Source of the DNA: Methanobacteriota archaeon
GTDB taxonomy: Archaea; Halobacteriota; Methanomicrobia; Methanomicrobiales; Methanoculleaceae
Direction: 5' to 3'
Length of the DNA stretch: 64,000 nucleotides
Assembly: GCA_023393455.1 (NCBI GenBank)
Contig: JAEWLJ010000012.1
Coordinates: 29,510 to 93,509, forward strand
The notes beneath the pieces were generated by a model that was given only the letters and a program-made list of their open reading frames with translations, searched no databases and was not told where the DNA came from. The translations under genes and the position numbers were made by a program. Below, one piece after another: positions 43,689 through 52,123 of this stretch; the first letter of the stretch is position 1; the number at the start of each line of letters is the position of its first letter.

Positions 43689-43796
43689 GCTTCCTCACTT
43701 CAGGACACCTGCGGCGTCCCGGATCGGGCCGGGCGTTACCCGGCAGAACCGATCCTGCTACAGATATGCACGGGAGAGGACTATATCATACCGGTC

Positions 43797-44267
43797 TTAC
43801 CGCCCTACACACTGGCGGACGAACTCCTCGGGCATCGAGATGCGCTGTGCGGTCTCTTCGACCGAGAATCCCCTGCTGAGGAATCTTCTGGCCACGCTCT
43901 CCATGGGCTCGCCGACCTCGATGATGTGCAGATCGGGATCATACAGCCTGACGGCCCGCTGTCCCCAGGGCTGCTCGATCACCCCGTGGACGTACTTCAC
44001 GGAGTCCATCCCTTTGAGCCTTTCGAGAAAGGCGTCCAGGTCGTCCTCCTCGAAGTAGAGTTCGGCGTTCTTCGATCCCCGAATGATATCGTCTGCGTCG
44101 ACGCCGATCAGATCGGCAAAGTGCGACCGGAGGTGGATCGCAAAACCGCCCTCGAACGATACGTTCTCACCGAGATCGTAGCCGACCTTCTGGCCGAGCA
44201 CCTCTTCGTAGAACGCCCTGGAGACCCCGATGTCGCGAACGACAATAAGCGGGCATACGAATCGCAT
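43797..44267 (-). CDS. VOC (glyoxalase/bleomycin-resistance) superfamily protein
   Basis: This 156-residue protein reads MRFVCPLIVVRDIGVSRAFYEEVLGQKVGYDLG, then AELYFEEDDLDAFLERL and QRAVRLYDPDLHIIEVGEPM. Those are the two beta-alpha-beta-beta-beta modules of the VOC fold with the metal-site-like Glu near the end. A C-terminal helix (SRGFSVEETAQRISMPEEFVRQCV) is extra. The substrate is unknown. Its position between fdhD and fdhB does not by itself imply a role in formate metabolism. Confidence 0.85.
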   Translation of the reverse strand: MRFVCPLIVVRDIGVSRAFYEEVLGQKVGYDLGENVSFEGGFAIHLRSHFADLIGVDADDIIRGSKNAELYFEEDDLDAFLERLKGMDSVKYVHGVIEQPWGQRAVRLYDPDLHIIEVGEPMESVARRFLSRGFSVEETAQRISMPEEFVRQCVGR

Positions 44268-44489
44268 ATAGAGTCTGGTACGAAACCGCGACAGTTCAGT
44301 CTTCCGGTCGGCGGTTCCTGCTACGCGACCGTTCTCCGTCTATATGCCCGGAGAAAAGAGGTTATTACGGCTGCCCGGCGGCGTGGATGACAGGGGAATC
44401 CTTCTTTGCCGCCGGGTATCACCAGACAGATCTTCTGCACCCCAGCACGGGCGCATTCAGGCTTTTATGGAACTCAAGATTACCACACA

Positions 44490-44551
44490 CCCGACCGAAC
44501 GGTCGGGCACCGGCAGGCTCAGGGGTCTCACCCCCTCACCGCCTGCCGGAA
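44490..44551 (-). terminator. Double GC hairpin after fdhB
   Basis: CCCGACCG-AA-CGGTCGGG (44490-44507) is an 8-pair perfect hairpin. A larger stem, CCGGCAGGC with GCCTGCCGG (44510-44518 and 44541-44549), encloses a smaller AGGGG/CCCCT pairing. The second is 9 bases past the fdhB stop in the direction of transcription. Together they probably end or protect the fdhAB transcript. The rest of 44268-44489 shows no gene. Confidence 0.65.
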
Positions 44552-44558
44552 TGCGCGA

Positions 44559-45797
44559 TTATTTGAATACGTTGTAGATCTGGTCGCTGCCGGTTGCGGA
44601 GAGCCGCTGGCGTTCCGCCTGTTCCTCGACGAGCGCGAGGACCGGGAGCTCCATGTTCACACCCGGGGTGTGACCGAACATCTTCTCCATGTCCACCTGC
44701 AGGGCGTGCATGTAGAGCGAGTTCGCGATCTCCATCGGGCAGTTCTCCTCGCACTGGCCGCAGTTGACACAGGAGTCCGCCACATGAGCGTAGCGGATCA
44801 GGTGGAACATGAACGGCACGGGGAGCACACCCGGCGCTACCAGGTAGGGCTTCTTCGTGCTGCACTCCACGCAGTAGCAGATCGGGCAGTTCTCGATACA
44901 GGCGTAGCACTTGGTGCACCGGCTCGAGTCCTCCATGATCGTCTGGAGACGCTCCTTGCCTTCGCCGAGCCCCTCGAAGTAGCGCGCCCGCCACTTGTCG
45001 CCGAGTTTCAGCATCGCGCCCTCGACCTTGCCGCGGATCTCGATACCTTTCGGGTTCGCGGGCTCGGTGGCGACGGCTCCGGCCTTGACAGCCGCATCAA
45101 GGAGGTTTGCGCCCTTTTCGGAGCAGACTTCGACGAAGGTGGCCTTGCCGGCCTTATCGCCAATCACGCCCCAGTTTCCGCAGGCGAGATCCGCCTGGCG
45201 GGGGATCTTCATCTTGCACCGGCGGCAGTTGCCGCGGCGGCCGAAGCCTGCCTCCTCGAGTTCGTCCATCGAGATGCCCTTGTGCTCGCCATCCTTCGTG
45301 ACGATGATGAACTGGCCCTTGTCGATCTCTTCCTTGACGACGTCGTTCGGGTCGACCCCGAACTTCTCGGTGATCATCTTCCGGGCAAGAACCGGGCTGA
45401 CAGATCCGCCGCAGTTGACGCCGATCATCAGGAGGTTGTCCAGGTTGATCTGGTTGCGCTTCGCGAGTTCATAGACGCCCATCGCGTCGCAACCCTTCAC
45501 CGTCACGGCAAGGCGCATGTCTTCGGCGCCGTCCAGGTACTTCTTGATCAGTTTCGAGAGCAGGAGCGTTCCGCAGTGGAGCGAGCCTGCCGTCTGTCCG
45601 ATCTCCGCCGGGTCGGTGATGACCGTGGGAACCGCGTCGTAGAGGTCCACGCCCTTCTTCACCGCCAGAACCGCGTCGACGATGTCGTTCTCGAGGGCGT
45701 ACTTAAGGAGCCCGGTCACCGCACCGCCGCACTCCGCCACGTTGGCGAGATCGGCGTTCGTCGTCCAGGCGTATACCATATCTCCTTTTCCAGCCAT
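44559..45797 (-). CDS. fdhB: Formate dehydrogenase beta subunit, F420-reducing
   Basis: This 412-residue protein begins MVYAWTTNADLANVAECGGAVTGLLKYAL and contains CGTLLLSKLIKKYL, VGVNCGGSVSP-like text, GNCRRCKMKIP, and two ferredoxin motifs (CTKCYACIENCPICYC and CVNCGQCEENCPME). This is the F420 hydrogenase/dehydrogenase beta-subunit family: it carries FAD and iron-sulfur clusters and passes electrons from FdhA to F420. Its ATG follows the fdhA stop with no spacer (TAAATG). Confidence 0.95.
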   Translation of the reverse strand: MAGKGDMVYAWTTNADLANVAECGGAVTGLLKYALENDIVDAVLAVKKGVDLYDAVPTVITDPAEIGQTAGSLHCGTLLLSKLIKKYLDGAEDMRLAVTVKGCDAMGVYELAKRNQINLDNLLMIGVNCGGSVSPVLARKMITEKFGVDPNDVVKEEIDKGQFIIVTKDGEHKGISMDELEEAGFGRRGNCRRCKMKIPRQADLACGNWGVIGDKAGKATFVEVCSEKGANLLDAAVKAGAVATEPANPKGIEIRGKVEGAMLKLGDKWRARYFEGLGEGKERLQTIMEDSSRCTKCYACIENCPICYCVECSTKKPYLVAPGVLPVPFMFHLIRYAHVADSCVNCGQCEENCPMEIANSLYMHALQVDMEKMFGHTPGVNMELPVLALVEEQAERQRLSATGSDQIYNVFK

Positions 45798-47867
45798 TTA
45801 CTGCACCCCCGTGATCTTCTCAACGGCAACAGCACTGTGCTTCAACTCCGGCATCTTGGAGAGCGGGTCGAGCGCGGTGTTCGTCAGCTGGTTCACAGAC
45901 CCGACTCCACCGAAGTGCATCGCCATCATCAGCACGCCGGGCCCGACTTCGTCGGTCACCCTGGCAAGAGCCTCTGCCTGCCCGCGCCTGCCGCGGAGCC
46001 GGATCTTCTCACCGTTCTGGATGCTCAGCCGTGCTGCATCATCCTTGTTGATCTGCACGTAGGCCTCCGGCACCTCCTGGTTGAGGATCTTCGCCCGACC
46101 GGTCTGGGTCCGGGTGTGGTAGTGGAAGATCAGACGTCCGGTCATCAGGGTGAACGGATACTCGGCGTCGGCGACCTCCGCGGGCGGCCGGTGCTCGATA
46201 CCGAAGAAGTGTCCGAGACCATCGGCCGACGAGAACTTCTCGCGGTGCAGGATGGGGGTTCCCGGGTGCTCAAGGGTCGGGCAGGGCCAGTGGACGGACT
46301 CGGGCTTCTCCATCCTCTCGTAGGAGATGCCGGCCATCGACGGGGTGACCCGGCGCATGTCGTCCCAGATATCCTCGGGCGAGTTGAAGTCGAACCCGTT
46401 GAGGTTGAGTTTGTGGGCGAGGTCGACGAAGATCTGCCAGTCTTCCTTCGCGTCTCCAGGGGTGTCGACGGCCTTCCTGATACGGTTGACCCGCCGCTCG
46501 CCGCTGGTGAACGTCCCGTCCTTCTCCGCAAAGGATGCGCCGGGCAGGATGACGTCGGCGTATTTTGCCGTCTCGGTCATGAAGATGTCCTGCACGACCA
46601 GGAAGTCGAGTTTCTCGAGCGACCGCATGACGTGGTTCGAGTCAGGGTAGGAGACGACCGGGTTTAACGCGAAGATGTACATCGCCTTGATCGGGTCGCC
46701 GCACTGGGTGATCTGTTCGGTCAGGGTCACGCCGTAGTTGCTGGCAAGCCCGGTGACGCCCCAGAGTTCTTCCATGCGCTTCCTGGTGGCGTCGTCCTCG
46801 CACTTCTGGTAGCCGGAGAAGACGTTCGGGTACGCACCCATGTCGCAGGCGCCCTGGACGTTGTTCTGGCCACGGAGCGGGTTGACACCGACACCGGGTC
46901 TCCCGACGTTGCCGGTGAGCATCGCGAGGTTTCCGAGCGACCGGACGTTGTCCGTGCCGGTGGAGAGTTCCGTGATGCCGAGGCAGTAGATGATCACCGC
47001 GTTATCTGCGTTGGCGTAGACCCGGGCGATCTCCTTGACCCGCTCGGTCGGCACGCCGGTGATCGACTCGACCTCGGCGTAGTTCTCCACGGTCTTCTTC
47101 AGGTCCTCGAATCCCGTCGTCCTCTTCTCGATGAACTCCTTGTCGTGGAGGTTCTCCTGGATGATCCAGTACATGATCGAGTTGATCAGCGCGATGTTGG
47201 TCGAGGGGTTGTAGCGGACGTACTCGTCGGCCAGACGTGCCGTGGGCGTGTAACGCGGGTCGCAGACGACGACCTTCTTGCCGGCCTTCTTGGCCTGGAG
47301 AACCCGGCGAGCTGCGAGCGGGTGCGCCTCGACACTGTTCGCGCCGATCATGAAGATGACGTCGGCGTTCTTGACGTCCTCGAAGGGGTTCGTCGCGGCA
47401 CCGGAGCCGAACGAGAGGGAAAGCCCCGCAACGGACGGCCCGTGGCAGATACGCGCACAGTTGTCGATGTTGTTGGTCTTGAAGGCCACCCGCGCGAGTT
47501 TCTGCATGATGTAGCACTCTTCGTTCGGAGTCCGGCACGAGACCTGGAAACCGAGGGCGTCCGGCCCGAACTTGTCGCTGACCTCCGTGAACTTCGAGGC
47601 GATGAGATCATACGCCTCGTCCCAGGAAGCCTCGACGAACTCGCCGTTCTTCTTGATGAGGGGTTTTGTCAGACGGTCGGGGCTCTGGACGAACTCCCAA
47701 CTGGTTATTCCCTTGGGGCAGAGTTTGCCCTCGTTGATCGGGCTTCTCTTGTAGGGTTCGACCCCCACGAGTTTGCCCTCGTTCACCACGAGGTTGAGCC
47801 CGCACCCTACGCCACAGTAGGGGCAGGTTGTGGGAACGTAACGTAATTTGCCGTTAATGTCAGCCAT
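45798..47867 (-). CDS. fdhA: Formate dehydrogenase catalytic subunit (Mo/W-pterin)
   Basis: This 689-residue protein from the ATG at 47867 is preceded by GGGAG; an in-frame ATG at 47909 adds 14 residues that the family does not need. An N-terminal [4Fe-4S] motif (TCPYCGVGCGLN...LCPKG) is followed by the pterin-binding DMSO-reductase fold. The metal ligand is a cysteine (RICHGPSVAGL), where some formate dehydrogenases have selenocysteine. NPLRGQNNVQGACDMGA and GTFTSGERRVNRI are family landmarks. It oxidises formate to CO2 and donates electrons to FdhB. Confidence 0.96.
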   Translation of the reverse strand: MADINGKLRYVPTTCPYCGVGCGLNLVVNEGKLVGVEPYKRSPINEGKLCPKGITSWEFVQSPDRLTKPLIKKNGEFVEASWDEAYDLIASKFTEVSDKFGPDALGFQVSCRTPNEECYIMQKLARVAFKTNNIDNCARICHGPSVAGLSLSFGSGAATNPFEDVKNADVIFMIGANSVEAHPLAARRVLQAKKAGKKVVVCDPRYTPTARLADEYVRYNPSTNIALINSIMYWIIQENLHDKEFIEKRTTGFEDLKKTVENYAEVESITGVPTERVKEIARVYANADNAVIIYCLGITELSTGTDNVRSLGNLAMLTGNVGRPGVGVNPLRGQNNVQGACDMGAYPNVFSGYQKCEDDATRKRMEELWGVTGLASNYGVTLTEQITQCGDPIKAMYIFALNPVVSYPDSNHVMRSLEKLDFLVVQDIFMTETAKYADVILPGASFAEKDGTFTSGERRVNRIRKAVDTPGDAKEDWQIFVDLAHKLNLNGFDFNSPEDIWDDMRRVTPSMAGISYERMEKPESVHWPCPTLEHPGTPILHREKFSSADGLGHFFGIEHRPPAEVADAEYPFTLMTGRLIFHYHTRTQTGRAKILNQEVPEAYVQINKDDAARLSIQNGEKIRLRGRRGQAEALARVTDEVGPGVLMMAMHFGGVGSVNQLTNTALDPLSKMPELKHSAVAVEKITGVQ

Positions 47868-48000
47868 GTGAATTCTCCCGATAGTTGCATTCAACGTCGG
47901 TTTTGCCATGCATGTCCGGATAATGCGGGCATGTTAATAGTGGCTTTACTCTACTAAGTAGTATATAAATTTAAACTTACTCTTTTAACTTTTTCCAGTT
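47868..48000 (-). promoter_or_regulatory. fdhAB promoter region with palindrome
   Basis: In this AT-rich leader TTTATATA (about 47962-47971, minus strand) is the likely TATA box, about 95 bases before the fdhA ATG. It abuts the palindrome CTACTAAGTAG (47951-47961), which could be an operator or positioned over the transcription start. Further AT runs lie at 47975-48000. The long leader suggests post-transcriptional or regulated control of formate use. Positions 48001-48189 hold no gene; ATATTATACTT (about 48129-48139) probably serves the divergent fmdE-like gene. Confidence 0.5.
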
Positions 48001-48189
48001 TATCATGCTATATAGTTGATGACTTCCCCGACCCAATCTCCGGCACCGTGGACGTCGACCATGATATCGATGATTATACAATTTGGTTCCATTTCATCAG
48101 TGATACGCCGCAACAACCCGTTCTGAGTATATTATACTTGGTTTACCGATCCAAAATGTTTACAATCTACCCTGTCCAACTACATCTCC

Positions 48190-48831
48190 GTGCAACCGAG
48201 ACTGAATCACACCTGGGATGACATCGAGACCCGGCTCAAGTCCAAAGGGTCCACCCCGGAATTGATCGATAATTTCCGGAGATGCATCGACTTTCACACC
48301 TATGCGGCCCCGGGACTCCTGGTCGGGGTCTACATGGTGGACTATGCCCTGGAACTCCTGAACTCTCCCCCGGGCGAGAAGATCTATGCCGTCTGCGAGA
48401 CGACGAAGTGCCTGCCCGACGCCCTGCAGGTGATCGCCCACTGCACGACCGGCAACCACCGCCTCAGGGTGCTCCCGATCGGGAAGTTCGCCATCACCAT
48501 GAACGGGCCGGCTGATGCCCCCCACGTGAACGGGTTCCGGATCTTCGTCGACGGCGATAAGATCGAGCAGTTTCCGGCGTTTGCTCTCTGGTATACGAAG
48601 GACCCGCTCTTCGACCCGAGAACCCGGGGTATCGATCTGATCGACGAGATCATCGATGCAGGGCGCGACTTCCTCTCCTGCGAACGGGTGCGGGTGAAAG
48701 TGCCCCAGAAATGGCCGTGGAGGTCCGCGATCTGCTCCATCTGCGGTGAGATGGTTCCCGACAACCTGCTCGTCGACGGTGCCTGCTCCGACTGCCGGTC
48801 GCAGTCCTACTACGAGAAGGTAGCATACTGA
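48190..48831 (+). CDS. FmdE-family protein with zinc ribbon
   Basis: This 213-residue protein has a GTG start. The FmdE core reads IDFHTYAAPGLLVGVYMVDYALELL, then EKIYAVCETTKCLPDALQVI and CTTGNHRLRVLPIGKFAITM. FmdE is associated with formylmethanofuran dehydrogenase, and the fold probably binds metal. The usual HxxxCPG motif is HTYAAPG here, lacking the Cys. A C-terminal four-Cys ribbon (ICSICGEM, ACSDC) is present. It is divergent from fdhA and heads a series with the TrmO-FmdE fusion and moeA. Confidence 0.85.
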   Translation: MQPRLNHTWDDIETRLKSKGSTPELIDNFRRCIDFHTYAAPGLLVGVYMVDYALELLNSPPGEKIYAVCETTKCLPDALQVIAHCTTGNHRLRVLPIGKFAITMNGPADAPHVNGFRIFVDGDKIEQFPAFALWYTKDPLFDPRTRGIDLIDEIIDAGRDFLSCERVRVKVPQKWPWRSAICSICGEMVPDNLLVDGACSDCRSQSYYEKVAY

Positions 48832-48866
48832 GGAGACCTCCTCTCACGGGGAGGCAGTATTACCCT

Positions 48867-49676
48867 ATGGAGTTCTCTCCGATCGGACTCGTGCATTCCG
48901 GTATCCGCTCAAGGAGCGATATGCCGGTCCAGGGCGTCGACGCCGAGATCGAGATCTATCCCTGGTACTCCGGGGGACTCTTCGGTATCGAGGAGAACTC
49001 GCACCTGATCCTCGTCTGCTGGCTGCACGAGGCCGGCCGGGACGTCCTCCGAGCGGTTCCCCGGAAGGTCTCGGTGGATCTGCCGGAGAAGGGCGTCTTC
49101 TCTCTGCGCTCTCCGGCGCGGCCGAACCCCCTCTCGGTCTCGGTGGTCCGGCTGCGCGGGATGCGGGACGACCGGTTTCTTCTGCTCGAAAACGTCGATG
49201 TGATCGACGAAACGCCGGTGATCGACATCAAACCCTACCAGACGGGATGGGACTGCGTCTTCTCCGCGGCCGGCCACGATCGGACGGAGAAGATCCGGAA
49301 GATGGGCCCCGCCGAGTACCGGGCCGGCCTCGTCCGCGAGGCCGTGAACTATCACGGCGAACTCTGCCCCGGCGTGGCGGTCGCGGTCCGGCTTGCGGAG
49401 GAGGCGACGCGCATCCTTGCAAGCGACCTTGCGGTGCCGCAGGTCCTGGTCACGATCGGGACCGATCCCTGCATCGCCGATGCGCTCGTCGGGATCACCG
49501 GTGCGCGCCCGGGGAACTGTCGGTTACGGTGTGGAGGCGGAGATTGCTACGCCTTTGCCTCCCCCGGAGGGGAGGCGGTCTTCCATCTCCGGCATGTGCC
49601 CGCGAGCGTCGAGGAGATCCTGGCATGCCCCCCGGGATCGCTCTTCGACTGCGAGGTCCACTCCCCGCCGCGATAG
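48867..49676 (+). CDS. TrmO-FmdE fusion protein
   Basis: This 269-residue protein has two domains. Residues 1-135 match TrmO/YaeB (MEFSPIGLVHSGIRSRSDMPVQG, FSLRSPARPNPLSVSVVRL, VIDIKPYQTGWDC), which methylates the N6 of t6A37 in tRNA using SAM. Residues about 150-265 match FmdE with an intact motif (VNYHGELCPGVAVAVRLAEEA, IGTDPCIADALVGITG, PGNCRLRCGGGDCYAF). The frame is continuous. Such a fusion would place a TrmO-like SAM enzyme beside a metal-binding domain in a molybdopterin gene cluster, so its substrate may not be tRNA. Confidence 0.87.
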   Translation: MEFSPIGLVHSGIRSRSDMPVQGVDAEIEIYPWYSGGLFGIEENSHLILVCWLHEAGRDVLRAVPRKVSVDLPEKGVFSLRSPARPNPLSVSVVRLRGMRDDRFLLLENVDVIDETPVIDIKPYQTGWDCVFSAAGHDRTEKIRKMGPAEYRAGLVREAVNYHGELCPGVAVAVRLAEEATRILASDLAVPQVLVTIGTDPCIADALVGITGARPGNCRLRCGGGDCYAFASPGGEAVFHLRHVPASVEEILACPPGSLFDCEVHSPPR

Positions 49677-49734
49677 ACAGATTCCAGCGTACTATGACAA
49701 CCATCATATCTGCCAGATCGGCAGGAGAAAGAGG

Positions 49735-51615
49735 ATGACACACCGTTACCTGAACCTTACCCCGCTTCCCGATGCGCTCGCGGCTATGCAACGGGCGTTC
49801 CCCCCCCGGGATCATACCGAGACTGTGCCGCTCTCCCTCTCGGTCGGCCGGGTGACGGCCGAACCCCTGTACGCCGGGTACTCCGTCCCCCCGGCCGATA
49901 TCGCGAGGTTCGACGGGTATGCGGTGAAGAGCAGGGAGACCCTCGGGGCGCAGGACCAGCGGCCGCTGCCTCTTCATGACTATCTCCGCATCAATACTGG
50001 CGATCTCCTTCCCCCATCATTTGACGCCGTCGTCATGATCGAGGATACCTGGGACGACGGCGGCATACCCCGGGTCAGGAAGTCCGCCGCGTCCTGGCAG
50101 AATGTCCGGCATGCCGGCGAGGATGTCCGGGCAGGCGACCTCGTCCTCCCGAAGGGCCACCAGATCCGGCCGTTCGACCTCGGCGCCCTTGCGACCTACG
50201 GCATAACCCGGGTCGTCGTCCGGTCGGTTCGGGTCGGGATCATCCCGACGGGGAGCGATCTCGTCCCGCTCGGTGTGGCGCCCGCGCCCGGCCAGACGAT
50301 GGAGACGAACACCCTCATGGCGGAGGCCTACCTCACCCGGATGGGAGCGACCTGCTGCCGGTACGGGATCGTCCCCGACGACCCTGACCTGATCGGGGAG
50401 GCGGTGCAGAAGGCGGTCGCCGAGAACGACCTCGTCATCCTCTCGGCAGGCTCGTCGGCCGGCACGCGGGACTTCTCCCGGGACGTCGCCGGGGGGCTCG
50501 GGGAGATCGTCTTCCACGGCATCGCCATCCGGCCGGGAAAGCCGGCGCTGCTCGCGAAGATCGACGGCAAACCGGTCCTCGGGATGCCGGGATATCCCGT
50601 CGCCGCACAGACGATCCTCCGGGAGGTTGCGGGGAACCTGCTCGCGTGGTGGGGGCTTGAGTCGCCCCCGGCCGAGGAACTGGACGTCCGGCTCTCGAGA
50701 AGACTGGCATCCGATCTCGGGTTCGACGAGTTCATCCCGGTCTCGGTCGGGCGGGTGGGCGGCACCTGCTGGGCGACCCCGCACCCCCGGGCCGGCGGCA
50801 TCCAGATGGCGGTGGTCCGGGCGAACGGCTACCTCCACATCCCCGCCGCTCACGAGGGGGTCGAGGCGGGCGAAGAGATGCGTGTCCGCCTCACCGTCCC
50901 GGCGACCTCTATCGCCCGGACGCTCGTCTGCGTCGGACAGCGCGACCCCGCCCTCGCCGAACTCCAGAACTGCCTCGCGGACCTCGGCTACCACCTCCAC
51001 TGCTGCAACGCCTCGACGATCGGAGCGGTGCTGGCCGTGCGGGCGAAGACCTGTCATGCCGCCTCGATCGCTCTCCCGGAGACCGGGACGGCATGGAACG
51101 ACCTGGTGCTCCGGTACCTTCCGGGCGTGGACCTCCTGCGGGTGCAGGTGGCCCGGATGGAGCTCGGGATCGCCTCTGCCGTCGACCTGGACGACGTCGC
51201 ACCACTCCGGTTCATCAACCGCCCGAGGGGCACGGCGGCGCGGATCTTTCTCGATGCCTGGCTGGAGCAGCGGGGGCTCGATGCCGGCAGCGTTGCCGGG
51301 TACGGCCATGAGGTGCGGACGCACGGCGCCGTTGCTACGGCCGTCGCCAGCGGGTTTGCGGACGCAGGGGTCTGCCCGGCCAGCACGGCACGGGAGGCGG
51401 GGCTCCGGTTCACCCCGCTCGGGTACGAGTCGTGCGATCTGGTGGTCCAGAGGGAACTTGCCGCGGACGAGGGCGTCGCAAGCCTCATCCGGGCCGCCCG
51501 GTCGTCGGAGTTCGGTGAGTTCATCAGGTCGACAGGAAGGGACCGCAACCGGTCCGTTGGACGGTGCGTAGACCCAAAAAACGTATCTCCTTCTCGAGAT
51601 GACCACTCTTTATGA
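49735..51615 (+). CDS. moeA: MoeA molybdopterin molybdenumtransferase with periplasmic-binding-like C-terminus
   Basis: This 626-residue protein has an ATG after GGAGAAAGAGG. MoeA part (1-400): PPADIARFDGYAVKS, NTGDLLPPSFDAVVMIED, VGIIPTGSDLVPLG, LSAGSSAGTRDFS, GKPVLGMPGYPVAA. This inserts Mo or W into molybdopterin. The C-terminal 200 residues (GSVAGYGHEVRTHGAVATAVASGFADAGVCPASTA) belong to the PBP-like domain found on many archaeal and bacterial MoeA and may sense molybdate or tungstate. It overlaps the next gene by four bases. Confidence 0.93.
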   Translation: MTHRYLNLTPLPDALAAMQRAFPPRDHTETVPLSLSVGRVTAEPLYAGYSVPPADIARFDGYAVKSRETLGAQDQRPLPLHDYLRINTGDLLPPSFDAVVMIEDTWDDGGIPRVRKSAASWQNVRHAGEDVRAGDLVLPKGHQIRPFDLGALATYGITRVVVRSVRVGIIPTGSDLVPLGVAPAPGQTMETNTLMAEAYLTRMGATCCRYGIVPDDPDLIGEAVQKAVAENDLVILSAGSSAGTRDFSRDVAGGLGEIVFHGIAIRPGKPALLAKIDGKPVLGMPGYPVAAQTILREVAGNLLAWWGLESPPAEELDVRLSRRLASDLGFDEFIPVSVGRVGGTCWATPHPRAGGIQMAVVRANGYLHIPAAHEGVEAGEEMRVRLTVPATSIARTLVCVGQRDPALAELQNCLADLGYHLHCCNASTIGAVLAVRAKTCHAASIALPETGTAWNDLVLRYLPGVDLLRVQVARMELGIASAVDLDDVAPLRFINRPRGTAARIFLDAWLEQRGLDAGSVAGYGHEVRTHGAVATAVASGFADAGVCPASTAREAGLRFTPLGYESCDLVVQRELAADEGVASLIRAARSSEFGEFIRSTGRDRNRSVGRCVDPKNVSPSRDDHSL

Positions 51616-52037
51616 TTGTCAGCGAACAGACGCAGGGCCAGATCATGGCGGTGCTCCGGCGGCTTGCAGAGGCCACCGGAGAGAAGGATATCGAGCGCAT
51701 CATGGCCCTCACCGACCCTGATTTCTGCGGTCTCGGGACCGACGCCGGCGAGAAGGTGATCGGGAGGGAGGCCTACCGCCACCACCTCGAGCGCGAATTT
51801 GCTCAGGCCGAGACGGTTGCGCTTGAGTTCTCCGACGTCCGTATCGGTGCCGAGGGGACGGTCGCCTGGGTCATGGCCGATATGGCCTGCCGCTCTGGTG
51901 CCGGCGGCGCCGAGAAGACCCTGAACGGGCGGATGACGGCGGTGCTCCGGGGGACCGGCCACGCGTGGGTCTTAGCCCAGATGCACTACTCACTTCCGGC
52001 GGAGGACCAGGAAGAAGGGCGGTCGTATCCGGCGTAA
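51612..52037 (+). CDS. NTF2-like/SnoaL-like protein
   Basis: This 141-residue protein (VLRRLAEATGEKDIERIMALTDPDFCGLGTDAGEKVIGREAYRHHLEREF, then SDVRIGAEGTVAWVMADM and NGRMTAVLRGTGHAWVLAQMHYSLP) has the alpha+beta cone of the NTF2 superfamily. These act as small ligand-binding or isomerase domains. It is translationally coupled to moeA (ATGA overlap), so a link to the cofactor pathway is possible. Confidence 0.82.
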   Translation: MIVSEQTQGQIMAVLRRLAEATGEKDIERIMALTDPDFCGLGTDAGEKVIGREAYRHHLEREFAQAETVALEFSDVRIGAEGTVAWVMADMACRSGAGGAEKTLNGRMTAVLRGTGHAWVLAQMHYSLPAEDQEEGRSYPA

Positions 52038-52123
52038 CTCTCCCCGCAGCGCCTGCCACTATTTTTGAGAGTTGTCTTATACCGCCGAAAGCGGGAAAAA
52101 ATGGGTGGGAGCGGCGAGCCGGA

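Noticed and set aside
44406..46667. 753-codon frame on the plus strand
   Set aside because: Antisense of fdhB and fdhA, whose domains and motifs are complete on the minus strand.
45798..47867. Selenocysteine in FdhA
   Set aside because: The metal-ligand codon is a normal Cys in RICHGPSVAGL; no in-frame TGA is present.
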